DNA of 64,000 nucleotides. Source: Amblyornis subalaris. Taxonomy: Eukaryota; Chordata; Aves; Passeriformes; Ptilonorhynchidae. Every line of letters starts with the position of its first letter. The first letter of the stretch is position 1. The stretch covers positions 2,852,001 to 2,916,000 of the forward strand of contig JACAXG010000050.1 in assembly GCA_018881555.1 (NCBI GenBank). The letters are read 5' to 3'. The notes under the pieces are model-generated. The model was not told the origin of the DNA. It saw nothing but the letters and a program-made list of their open reading frames with translations, and did no database searches. Position numbers and translations under genes: made by a program. Shown here in pieces: positions 1 through 10,325 of the stretch.

Positions 1-595
1 TTCCAAGCTCCCCGTCTTTTTCAAGAGGCATCACAAGGTACTATGGGATTCCTATCTATTTTCTTTTGCCACAAACTGTGCTGGAGTCAGCTGTATCCCG
101 AGTTCCAGCCTTTAGATTTCTCCTGTTTGCTAACCTCCATAGGTCAGTCTTGACTACAATGAGCTGAAAGCATGGGAATATCAATTCTGCATATTGAAAG
201 CATGAGAAGAAAACCACTGAAGCTCCTTCTGGGAAAGCTGTTGTCTTGACCATCCCACACACAAGAGAAGGTACAGGAGGCGCATTTGGTGGCAGACTGC
301 AGTTACTGATTTTAGACTGACAACTCAGCCCTACTATGGTGCTGTGGGCTGTAAACCTCCCATGGACTATAGACTGAGGAGCNTGTCAGACCTTGGGCTG
401 GTTATCTCTAGAGAGGACCAACATGACTGAGGGAGAGACTTATATGATTTTCCAGTTAATCCTGCTCCCTTTGGGACAGCTGTGTGTACCCATTATGGTT
501 TCAATTCTAGTGTCCTACAGGAGGTGCTTTTTCCTCCGAGAAATCAAAATACGAAGTTTAAAAATAATTCACAAGGCCAATTCCTGCAAGTAATT
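1..595. other. Unassigned flank, no gene recognised
   Basis: Mixed-composition DNA with only short open frames that do not resemble a protein family I know. It becomes distinctly AT-rich in its last 60 bases, just before the GC-richer LTR-like block. One ambiguous base lies at 383. I see no repeat family here that I can name. Confidence 0.5.
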
Positions 596-863
596 TATGG
601 TGGTGGCTTGGCCTGCAGCTGGAGATGCTGAGGATAAGCCAGCCACACAAGTAACCGAGGAGCCAGTGGGGCCAGGGAGCCCAGGTGTTGTATTAAGTAA
701 AGGCTCCAAGGTCCAGGATCTCCCTCTAGATTGTGGTAAGGAGGAAAGTCTCTCCTACCCAGGCCTTAGAGTGGTATGCTCCCCCATTCATTTGGTTTAT
801 CCTTGTCAATCTATGTTATGTATATAGTTATGTTCCAGAATGTTCTCCCTCACTCNATGCCCC

Positions 864-1001
864 ATTGGCTTTGTTCCCCTGCTCCTCCCCTTGCCTACCC
901 TTATTGGTTTGTGTACTGCTACCCCNCCTTTTGTCCTCCCCGTAACCCTAATGTGATTGGCCCTCAGTGTTCTCTCCGCCCCTTGTCTGTGCTGTATAAA
1001 A
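864..1001 (+). promoter_or_regulatory. LTR A promoter: three inverted CCAAT boxes and TATA box
   Basis: ATTGG (CCAAT on the other strand) occurs at 864-868, 903-907 and 956-960, and TATAAAA follows at 995-1001. This is a classic NF-Y plus TBP polymerase II promoter layout. Transcription would be expected to start about 25-30 bases downstream, near 1025, which places the poly(A) signal at 1049 just inside a short R region. Confidence 0.6.
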
Positions 1002-1048
1002 CCTTGTGTCACCCTGTTCTTTTGGCTCTCCTTCCCTGACCCTTCAAG

Positions 1049-1054
1049 AATAAA
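1049..1054 (+). terminator. Poly(A) signal of LTR A
   Basis: AATAAA lies 48 bases after the TATA box, a spacing typical of short-R retroviral LTRs. Confidence 0.55.
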
Positions 1055-1140
1055 CACCTTCTGTGGAACATCATAAGGAGAGTCCACCTCCNACTCTTTA
1101 TTCCTGTCTTAAGGTGTCCACTGTGNGNCTGCCTGCTTAA

Positions 1141-1169
1141 CCACCTGCGCTGGTGGGATTAGCAGGTGG
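1141..1169. repeat. Hairpin in the U5-like part of LTR A
   Basis: Perfect 8-base arms CCACCTGC (1141-1148) and GCAGGTGG (1162-1169) surround a 13-base loop. It lies downstream of the poly(A) signal, so it would sit in the 5' leader of an LTR-initiated transcript. Its function is unknown. Confidence 0.5.
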
Positions 1170-1295
1170 AAGGCACGACACTGTGCCCTTCTCACCGGCT
1201 GTCACACAGGGCACCGAGGCACCNCCGGACAAGCGTGAGGCTTCTAGGAAGGTTGCGGCCACTGACCTCCAGCTGGACGAGGCCACGCCGTGACA

Positions 1296-2108
1296 GTAAT
1301 TTGTCACATTTCTTAGTAAAGTTTCTGTTCTTGTCAGGTTCTGCTTCATGACATTGCACACACAATTTTTCGCTTCCCATTCATGATTGCTGAAGGCTCA
1401 CAGCCACGGTAGCACACTAGTTATTATATTTTACACTAACAAAAAATATTGGTAAGGGCTTGCAATTTTTATTTAGTCAATCAGGGATTTTTTTTTCGAT
1501 GAACTCTCTGTAAAGAACCTATATGAGTTGATAAATGATATTTCATTATGTTTCAAATTATTATCATTCGCTTCTGTGTGAATGTTGAAAGTTTTTGCAC
1601 TGTTCATTTAAAAATGTAGATTATAACCTTGCGGACCATGATGGATTGTATTTTGCAAATATGTATTTACAAAGGTTTTAATTATCATATGTGGTGCATA
1701 TATTTGCATACAATTTGCATAATGTAATCTAACTGCCTATCATGCAGGCAATATCTTGGGGAGTCTTTACTGTGAAGATTCTTGATATGTTTGGCATTTT
1801 TAAATGTAGTCGCTGCTTTTATGCAGGAAAGGTTTTACCATTCTCAAGGGTGCACAATGGTGCATATCTTGGAAAATCAGCAACCATACCTACATTCTCT
1901 AAGGCAATGGCTGATTTTTTAAAAGGGGTACACATGCTTTCACCACAGACTGACAAGTGGATTAAAGGCTTGCTCTGCATATTTGAAATTCATAACACGA
2001 GNCATCATGAAAGCACAGTATCTTTTTCGAATGGAAGCACGTATGTAGAGAAGAGTATCTAATTTTAAACAAACACACAAATAGGAAACTTTAATCTTAG
2101 CATTGTGC
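1296..2108. other. AT-rich spacer between two LTRs
   Basis: AT-rich sequence with no recognised repeat. An open frame on the plus strand (1742-2062, 106 codons, one ambiguous codon) is the longest here. Its predicted protein shows no domain, signal peptide or family resemblance that I can see, so I do not call it a gene. Two octamer-type motifs lie at 1702-1720 (separate entry). Confidence 0.5.
1702..1720 (-). promoter_or_regulatory. Tandem octamer-like (POU) motifs
   Basis: ATTTGCAT, the reverse complement of the POU octamer ATGCAAAT, occurs at 1702-1709 and again at 1713-1720. The two starts are 11 bases apart, about one helical turn. The motif match is direct; binding is inference. Confidence 0.3.
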
Positions 2109-2114
2109 CTCATC
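2109..2114 (+). repeat. Target-site duplication, left copy (CTCATC)
   Basis: CTCATC immediately precedes the TGTGCTGG start of LTR B and is repeated exactly at 3198-3203, immediately after its CACAACA end. Confidence 0.8.
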
Positions 2115-2650
2115 TGTGCTGGTTTTGCAGGGCCTGGGTTTTGGTAGCAGGGAGGCCACAGAGGTGGCTTCTGTGAGAAGCTGCTGGAAGCTTCCACCAT
2201 GTCCAGCAGAGCCAATCCCTGATGGCTCCGATGGTGGACGTGCTGCTGGCCAAGGCTGGGCCAATTAGAGATGATGGTAATGCCTCTGAGATAACAGATT
2301 TAAGAAGAAATCAAAACAAAGTTGGGGGTAGTTGTATTTTTTCCAGCTAGAGAGGAGTAGGAGTGAGAATATGTGAGAGAAACAACAATGGAGGCACCGA
2401 GGTCAGTGCAGAAGGAGGGGGAGGAGGTGCTCCAGGTGCCGTAGCCGAGATGTCCCTGCAGCCTGTGCTGAGGGCCATGGTGGGGCAGGTTGTCCCCCTG
2501 CAGCCCATGGGGGTCCANAGGGGATGCAGAGATCCACTTGCAGCCCATGGGGGAGGTGCCCATGCTGAAGTGGGTGGATACCAGGACACTGTGGTCCGGC
2601 AGGAGTCCTAGTGGAGAGGCCTCGCTTCCAGGCTGNAGCAGCCTGTCCTT

Positions 2651-2790
2651 GGAGGACTGCACCCCGTGGCAGAGTGACCCATGCCCCAGCAGTTTTGGGA
2701 GGACTGTGTGCCCGTGGGATGGACTCACGCTGCAGCAGTTTTGGGAGTGCTGCTGCTCGTGAGAGTGGACCCACGCTGGGGAAGTTCGTG
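2651..2790 (+). repeat. Degenerate tandem units inside LTR B
   Basis: About three copies of a roughly 46-50-base unit are recognisable. The word AGCAGTTTTGGGA recurs at 2688-2700 and 2734-2746, and variants of GTGGGA followed by ACTCACGCTG or ACCCACGCTG recur between them. A related pair, CAGCCCATGGGGG, occurs near 2500 and 2540. Internal repeats of this sort commonly vary in copy number between LTR copies. Confidence 0.6.
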
Positions 2791-3013
2791 GAGAACTTCC
2801 ATGGGAGTCTTCCATGGGAGGGACCCCACGGTGCCNCAGGGAAAGGACTCCTCTCCCTGAGCAGCGGAAAGAAGATCTTGAGTGACGAACTGACCAAAAC
2901 CCTCATCCCATCTCCCTGCGCCGTCAGTGGGAAGGAGGGAGGGGTTGTGGGGAGACAATAGTGTTCTCAAGGGCTTATTTTACTTCTCATTCCCTTACTC
3001 TGATCTTGTTAGT

Positions 3014-3019
3014 AATAAA
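3014..3019 (+). terminator. Poly(A) signal of LTR B
   Basis: AATAAA in an AT-rich tract about 180 bases before the 3' border of LTR B. Confidence 0.6.
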
Positions 3020-3197
3020 TTCACTTTATATCATTAAGTTCAGCCTGCGTTGCCTTTGAAGTGTTTTCTCCCAGTCCTTATCTCAACTCATGAACCCTTT
3101 GTTAAATTTTCTCTTCTGTCCAGTTGCAGAGCAGAGGAGAGTGAGTGAGCAGGCTTTTCATGGGTGCCTGGCATTTGGCCAGTGTCAAACCACAACA

Positions 3198-3203
3198 CTC
3201 ATC
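3198..3203 (+). repeat. Target-site duplication, right copy (CTCATC)
   Basis: Exact copy of the hexamer at 2109-2114, directly abutting the LTR B 3' terminus. A 6-base duplication is usual for alpha/beta-type (class II) avian elements, whereas ERVL-type elements usually give 5 bases. Confidence 0.8.
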
Positions 3204-3226
3204 TAAGGTGCTCCTGGGCTCCAATA

Positions 3227-3500
3227 TCACAGAAACACAGAATCACAGAATAAGCTGAATTTGAAGTGACCCACAAGGATCATCGAAGTCCAGCTCCTGG
3301 CCCTGCCCAGGACACCCCAAGAGTCACACTGTGTGCCTGAATGTATTGTCCAAACTTTTCTTGAACTCTGTCAAGAGTTCAGCTCTGGTGCTGTGACCAC
3401 TTCCCTGGGGAGCGTGTTCCAGTGCCCAGCCACCCTCTGGGTAAAAGAATCTTTTTCTAATACCCAACCTAAACCTCCCCTGACACAACTTCAGCCATGT
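3227..3500 (-). mobile_element. CR1 LINE fragment, 3' end
   Basis: Reverse-strand CR1 tail. The left edge carries the reverse complement of the CR1 terminal motif (ACAGAATCACAGAAT), followed by recognisable 3' UTR words such as ATCATCGAAGTCCAGCTCC, ACTCTGTCAAG and CTTCCCTGGGGAGC. It is 5'-truncated after about 270 bases, as most CR1 copies are, and contains no coding capacity of note. It sits only about 25 bases from the end of LTR B. Confidence 0.85.
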
Positions 3501-6500
3501 GCAGTCAAATCCAAGATTTTTAACATCTTATACACCTAAATCTGAAAACAGAGAGGTTTAGCTTTGCACTTCTGTACCAGTTCCTGGGGATTTTTTTATC
3601 CTCTTGCTGCTACTTTGCTTTGAAATATGTACAAGAAGACTCCACCAAAGAATGAATATAGATAGTAAGGATATGGTCATTCTTGCTATGAAAAGCCCAA
3701 CTGTAATCCCTTTCTAGGAAGGATAATTAGGAAGAAATCTTCCTCCTAAGACTTCCAACCTGTCTGAAAGTTAGAGACTGAGGTCTTTTCTGTGCAAGCA
3801 TGTAAAGGCACGAAGTAGAACAGCTCCAGCCTACCTCTGAGCCAGCCAACTATAACCTCAAGTCTCGGGGCCAGATCTGAAGGATTGAAAAGAGAGATAA
3901 CCCATGAGGCTGAAACAGTCTGGAAATACATGGAAAGGTACATATACACATGCAGGAAAGAGATCAGGTAAACACAGATCCCTCTCTGCTCATGCCACTC
4001 CAGCAGATCTTGCTGGATGCTTGGATATGAATTTGTTGCACTTCTGAAAAGATTAATTCATAGATGTCTTCCCAAACCACAAGCAGAAAAAGTGGAAACA
4101 TACTTCCTTTCTTCCCTCCTTGCTTTTTTGGTTGAGGTTCTGCTGAGGAACAGGAAAATACAGAAACATCTTAGAATCCCATTTCCACACAAACTGTGCT
4201 GAGCTCAAAAATAGCATGAATTGCAGCCTTTAGATTTCTCCAAGATGTTTGCTTACTTTCACAGGATAATCCAAAATTTCCCTTCAGGTTTTATATTCTT
4301 AGGTAATTCCCTCAAGCCATCTCTTACTNTAACCATCTCATATTACAAGAGTTAAGAGAAATACACAGCTTTTATAGGCCTTTTTCTAATGTAAATAAAA
4401 TTTCAAATACGAAGATCTAAAGAGGACATCCTACATATTGCATTAACTTGCCATTACTGGTTTGCATATAAACTATTTTTCATACCCACACAAGGTTTTT
4501 GGAGTGATTTTTCCACACTCATGCTTGAAAACTGAACCTTTACACACATCTTTGTGTAGGAACTGCTTATTGCTTTGATAGCCCTTTTAAAGAAATTGTG
4601 TCTGCGGAGGAACTGGCAGCTGTAGGTAAGAGCCCACTATCCATTCCATATCAAAGCACACTAACATGGGCTTCGAAAATCAGATTGGATAAAATGAAGA
4701 ACAAAAGATGTAATATGATTGTATGCATGATAAAATCACAAAACTCATGAAATTATGAATTATTGATTAAAATTATTAATCAAAGTTATCATATATCAGA
4801 GGAATATTTCCCTAAACAACTGTTTCTAACAAAACTATTTTAAATTTGTCCATATCTGCCATTCTCTCTTTTTCACTTTTTGTGGATAGTTGAACATTCA
4901 GATTATTATGACTATTTATGAATAATATAATTTCCACTCAANTATTCATAAATCATTCATTTGAAGTCAATCCCATATTGATATGGGAAATATCAAACTC
5001 ATACTATGCTAGTGAATCTCCTAAGCAGCTAAACCATTCCAAAGAGAGAATCAAGTATACTTTAAGGCTTTCATAAATAAAGTCATTAGACTTCAGTAAC
5101 CTACTAGCATTGCATTGTGTCTACAAAGAACAGCTCATGAACTGCTAGCAGACCAAGAAANCAATGAATAATTTGAATAATGAATTCACCTGAAAATTAG
5201 CCAATCTTTTAATGAACAATTGCTGAACATTAAACAGGTGTAATGCATTGAATTTGTTTAATAATCTACTTTGATCAGACAGATTATACTTGACCTGAAG
5301 CAACAATTAGAGAGCATTTAAAAATATATAAAAGTATTATTGATTTACCCTTCTGCAATTATTGATGTCTTAAAGTTATGAGTGTTTATTCCTGTAGCTA
5401 TACACATATGAAACAAGAAATTTAAGCACAATCATCTGCTTGTCTAAACCAAATTTGGTTCAATACCACCTGGCTAACCTCTACACCTTAAAAATTTCTG
5501 CTGTAGCAAGTAGAGCAACAGTAGGACAGTAGCAGCCTTTAGGCATTTAGGTCTCTGGCATCCAGTCCATATTAAAACCAAATATGTCCAGAATAAAACT
5601 GGAAATTATCAGATATCTTGCTCAGAGGAACCACTGAAATATGCCACCTTGTTTAAATACACTTATTAAAGACTAGATCATGNGTTTATCATTCACATTG
5701 TGTTATTCCTTCCAAGTGTTATTTGTTCCAGGTGTCATGCTGGCATGACTGAGAAAGCTCGGATGGCAGATACTCCCTGTCATAAGGAAAAGGTTCACAC
5801 AAGCTCCAGCTAGCATGCAGAACAATGTTATGACACTGCATCCCACAGTAACCTCATTTTGTAGCATCTGGGGCACGGAATAGCCACGGCAGGATGCATA
5901 CTTAGATACTGAGTTTGCATGCAGCAATATCTGCCTACCGTCCTGACTGTCTAGGGATTGGAAAAAGCAGCTACTGAAGCTTTTTTCTATTTAAAAAATG
6001 ACTAATATGCAGATTTATCCAAGTGTCAACGTAAGCGAAAATTTCCTAAAAGTGATAGGTTTCATTTTAAGTTATGCTAATCAGAAATCTATATTGAAGA
6101 CTTTATGAAAAAAAGAGATAAAACTCACTTATCGGTTATAAACATTAATAAAAATTGTGAAATGAAAAGATGTACATTTAGAAAGAGAAGAATGATTTTC
6201 CAAAATCTTGCTCACACTTGATGTATTCTCAAAGATACTTGAAACATGCTTACAATTGCAGGAGTAAAATATTTCCATATACTTTTTATATGGCCAAGCC
6301 AACCTGAAATTAAGTAAATGTGCATTGACTAAACTATTGACATTTTGTTAGGCTAAGAATACAAAAATGCATCAAAGTCACAGCTGAGAAGGCCTACATT
6401 CTTCAAAGTGTCCAATATACCAAATCAATGCACAATATAATCAGATTAATTTCAAAATGGACAAAACAAATATTTTTTCTTTTGTAGTTCTGCACTGGAG

Positions 6501-7317
6501 ATTGCGAAGGCATCTTTCTGTACTTGGATTGGAAGATTTCTTCCAGGCGATACATNTGGATATCTTTTCTGATATCAGACATTTTCCTGATGGAAACTTG
6601 TCTTAATTATCATCTTTTCCAAAAAAGAATGGAGGCTTTGCTTCTGATGTAGAAGCTATGCTTGTACCCTTTATTTATGCAGTCATGGAATAACTTACGT
6701 TGAAGGAGATCCCTGGAGATATTACAGCTCAGGAAGATATATGGTCCATGCAACCTCCCTTTAAGTAATTTGTCTGATTTCTGTAATTTTCTTTGGATCA
6801 TTAGAGAAAGTACGAGTCACATAAGTAGGGCGACAACAAATCTGCTACTATAAATTAGGTTCTACACTTTTATCTAGGAAGGCAAAACTTCTTTTATATT
6901 TCATTAATCTATTGACCCCAAACCAATCAAAGTGTTCCTAGGACCAAATTCTATTAATTAGTGATGATATTACAACTTACTAATGGAAAATTGAAGCAAG
7001 CTTTATAAAAATAGAACCTGATTTTTTTTGGCATTTGCACAAAAGCACAACTGTGAAAGGCTGTCTAAGTTGACTTTCCTCCTACATGACACAGTGAGAG
7101 AGAACTATCTTTCCTTTTCCTTCCATGAATCCAGCCAGAGAAGAAGAATGTACATGGACCAACAGAAAATAAATACTTGTCAATTGCTTCATGCAGTATT
7201 GGGACATGCAAAGAAAATCTGAAAGGCAATGTGCAGAAACTTCCATTGAGTAAAAATGCTGCATTTATGGGCAAGGAAAGGTGGAAGAGTAAAAGCCAAA
7301 TGGCATCAACTAAAGCC
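3501..7317. other. AT-rich non-genic DNA
   Basis: No coding region, RNA gene or clear transposon recognised. The only structure I would single out is the homeodomain-motif-rich stretch at 4740-5410. Short open frames, for example on the plus strand at 4017-4202 and on the minus strand at 5703-5927, have no recognisable product. Confidence 0.5.
4740..5410. promoter_or_regulatory. Candidate conserved noncoding element
   Basis: Very AT-rich stretch dense in ATTA/TAAT cores. It includes a perfect inverted repeat TTGATTAA (4763-4770) / TTAATCAA (4776-4783) with a 5-base loop, and E-box-like words CACCTG and CAGGTG on either side of 5220. Such composition is typical of deeply conserved developmental enhancers in vertebrates. 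No conservation can be measured here, so this is inference from texture alone. Confidence 0.25.
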
Positions 7318-7560
7318 TGCTGTCAAGATGCTGCATAGGCCAGCTACTCCTTGAGGGCTGGGGAGCCAGCAGCTGAGGGGGAGCCCAGGGCAGAGCAAGA
7401 CAGGGCCTTGCCAGCCAGGGCTTGGTCCAGTTGTGCCCAGGCCAGGAATGCTGGGGAGACCCAGGTGCTGTGGCCAGGTTCAGACAAGGGTTAAGATCCC
7501 TGGGCTGAGTGTCAATCAAAGAGCTGATTGATGNCACAACAGAAGCATCCCTTCTCTTTT
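7318..7560. other. GC-rich island of unknown origin
   Basis: Roughly 240 bases markedly richer in G and C than the surroundings, with many CCAGG, CAGGG and GGGGAG words. It could be a decayed LTR, a remnant of a CpG-rich exon or promoter, or another old repeat. The reverse strand is open across it (7310-7648, 112 codons) but the product is low-complexity and unrecognised. A 7-base inverted repeat TCAATCA (7512-7518) / TGATTGA (7525-7531) lies at its right edge. Confidence 0.4.
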
Positions 7561-8044
7561 CAGCTTTTTGAATAATTTTTAAACATTGCCTTCTTGATAT
7601 TTCTGTCTCACAAATACAATTCCTGTAGTCGCCACAAACATGCAACACATGTGCAGGCAGAAGAGATAATGATCCTCATGACAACAAACTGGACCATTGC
7701 CATTTCCTGAAGACAAGAAAGAAAAGGAAATTCAAAACCATGGAGAAGGAGACAAATCCCCAGTGTTGTTATTTCCTTCTACTCTATGGCTGACTGATAT
7801 GCGAATGGTTAAGAATCAATCTCAAAGAAACCACTCAAAGAAATTTACTCTACCTCTATCAACAACCTCTGAAAGCAAATTTTAAAATCCATGTTTATAC
7901 ATGGAAATCAGAGAAAAAACAGTTGCTTCTGGGGAAGCCTTCAAAATAAAAAATACTTTCTTATATTCATCCATTGAAATACCAGCAAAACCTACAGAAT
8001 TCAAGGTAAGTCACATGCATGTTAAAACAAAAAATCCCAAACAG

Positions 8045-8057
8045 AACAACAACAACA
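8045..8057 (+). repeat. Short (AAC)n microsatellite
   Basis: About four AAC units within an A-rich patch. Confidence 0.5.
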
Positions 8058-10301
8058 AAAACAAACCTATAAACAGAACAATTTGGGGGGTAAAGGAAAA
8101 TAGCCTTTTCAATAAAAATGCTCTTGTGAGACAAATGTAAGAACAATAGTCTGAAACTTTGAATACAAGGACTGTTCCTCACAAAAAGGTAGGAAGGATG
8201 AAGNCAGAAAAATTGACGAAGGGGAGAGAGCCAGATAAGGAGCTGTATAGATTTTCTGTATTATGTCCTGTGAGCTGTAAGTAAAGGAAGATTGCACAGT
8301 TGGTACTACCTCAGGAGAAACCTGGGATGTGATTAAAAGCCAAACTGGCAGAGTGCTTTCAGCTGCTTCCTGCTGTCTTAGAAAGGACAAATGTTTGAGT
8401 TTTCCAAGGTCCCTTAAACCTTATACTGGTGGCTGCCTGTTCTGAGTCCTATACCTTCCTCTCTACTCAACTTCAGATGAATTAAAACTCCTTTTTTCCC
8501 ATCTCAGTGAGAACTAAAGCGTGGGGAGTCTTAATGTGCCCAGTCAAGAGCAGTGGACACAAAGGACAGTTATATAGAAGCCAAAGGCTTGAGGGACCAG
8601 CAATTCTATGTGGAGCAAATTACTTATTCTTCATGAATACCATGGGATTGATTCTGAATCCTCTAACTGTGGTCTGGTAATGCCTACTTATGCGAACGAT
8701 ACAAAAGGAAATAAACGAGATTGCTCAGGATTAGTAAACATTGGTCAGTTAGAGAAATGAAGGAATATGAAGGTAGTACCACAGTCCCTCCTATCATGGT
8801 GCTTTCAAACAGTCCATGGCAGGCAGAGAACACAACTCTTGGGAAAGAATGCAGATGTGTTAATATTTTGAGAGTTTTTAAGAAGAGTGTATAAATACAG
8901 ACATACAAAACCATTGGAAATTTGATAATTTTCTGAGTGACATTAAAACTAAGAGAGAAGTGAGAGAAGGAAAGGAAAGTAGTAAATTTCTGCAGGACAG
9001 TCAATGCTATTTGAGATATAAATAGTTCATAATCTATCCAATACATATTAATCCCATTTCCAGTGGTAAGAAAGGAAAAATATTTAACCTAATACCCTAT
9101 TTGACAAAATTTAGGAAACAATGCTGATGGGAAGAACAGAAAAAAAATTTGATAGAGTATCTTTATGAAATACCATTTCATTTTTTTACTTAAAATGGAG
9201 TAAAAATATAGGTGTTCACCAAATTAACCATTATTTAAAATCAAAAACTGTTTACTAATTAATTAGAAAGAGTAATATATTTTTTAAAATTCATGCAGTA
9301 AACTTCCCTCTGCAGTCATTATTGGGGGAAGAAGGAGAAGGTGGGAGAGCTGTGCAGATGTGAAACCTCTGTATCATCTATGTAGCAACCCCAGATAAAA
9401 GCCAAAAGGGAATTTACCTGAATGCGAATGAACCCTATTTGCCAATCAGTTTTCACCTTGTGACACCTGCCCTTTAAGTCTTCTACGTTGTGATATAGGG
9501 TCATGCACTCTCTCATGGGCAGTGACCCCCACTATGGCCTAGCAATCCTTTGCCACCCCACCCTTTTCTCTCTTCCATCTGCTTGTCTGTTATCTCCCCA
9601 GTTACTCTTCCTTTCTACACTACACGACCTTCACCATTTCACACTGTCTAGCTAATCGGACTTCATTCACGAAAGCCTCTAGATATTGCTATGATGTAAG
9701 TGACAGAGAAACATAAAACTTCTCAGACACTATTTTTTGCATGAGAGACAGCCTCTCTGCATGCACAGCCAGCGATTGCACACCGAAAACTACATTTTAA
9801 TCCCCACTGAAACACTACAAAGGACTAGGATGCTGCATCAGTTAAAAAGAATTAGCTGTGAAAGACTGGCATTATATTAGTGGGCACTACATAGTTTTGG
9901 CAGAGGAAGAACAGAACTATCCCTGAAGACTGACCCAGTACAAAGAATGAAATTACTACAACAATATTACTTATTTCCATCAGCACCACGTTTAACTGCG
10001 CTGCAAGACACATAAACACCAATAAAATATGAATTCATGTTTGTGTTCTGAATAACAATTTTTAAAGAATAAATACATCTGTTTAGCAAAATTAGAACTT
10101 GAGCCAGTACTTGTCATGGCGATGCTTGAACTGTCTAAAATGTAAGTGGTACAACACCATAACACTTTTACTGTGAATTCAATTGTGACTTGGAAACTAT
10201 ATTTTTCCACAGAAAATAGAAGGGAAACAAAAACTATGTCTTGATAATAGAAGTGAAATATCACTCCCCAAAAAAGGCAACATTCTGTCACATTCTCATC
10301 A

Positions 10302-10325
10302 TGTATATATATATTATATATGTGT
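10302..10325. repeat. TA-rich microsatellite
   Basis: Imperfect alternating TA run with one interruption. Confidence 0.5.

Larger units (their letters stand above)
596..1295 (+). mobile_element. LTR-like element A, probably a solo retroviral LTR
   Basis: A roughly 700-base block with the order of signals expected of a retroviral LTR read on the plus strand: three inverted CCAAT boxes (ATTGG at 864, 903 and 956), a TATA box (TATAAAA, 995-1001) and a poly(A) signal (AATAAA, 1049-1054), followed by a GC-richer U5-like part. Composition switches sharply at both ends. The proposed ends are flanked by GTAATT (590-595 and 1296-1301), which would suit a 6-base target duplication, and the right end finishes in CA. 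The left end reads TATGG rather than the canonical TG, so a mutated first dinucleotide or a misplaced border is possible. No gag, pol or env reading frame adjoins it, so it is most simply a solo LTR or a fragment. The regulatory signals are directly visible; the class (ERVK-like, from a 6-base duplication) and the borders are inference. Confidence 0.6.
2115..3197 (+). mobile_element. Solo LTR B of an endogenous retrovirus, passerine type
   Basis: A 1083-base element that begins TGTGCTGG, ends CACAACA (canonical TG...CA termini) and is bracketed by the identical hexamer CTCATC. That set of borders is strong direct evidence for an integrated LTR. Inside are a GC-rich region with degenerate tandem units (about 2651-2790), a poly(A) signal AATAAA at 3014-3019 and an AT-rich tail. 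The general look, including a region repeating CAGCCCATGGG and CAGCAGTTTTGGGA motifs, matches long LTRs that I associate with songbird endogenous retroviruses; the exact family name is not certain. There is no internal retroviral coding sequence, so this is a solo LTR left by recombination between two LTRs. Open frames on either strand here are incidental. Ambiguous bases occur at 2518, 2636 and 2836. Confidence 0.85.

Noticed and set aside
1742..2062. 106-codon plus-strand open frame as a gene
   Set aside because: No domain, start context or similarity that I can recognise, and it lies between two LTRs in AT-rich DNA.
2300..2970. Several long open frames on both strands
   Set aside because: They all fall inside solo LTR B, where GC-rich internal repeats lower stop frequency in every frame.
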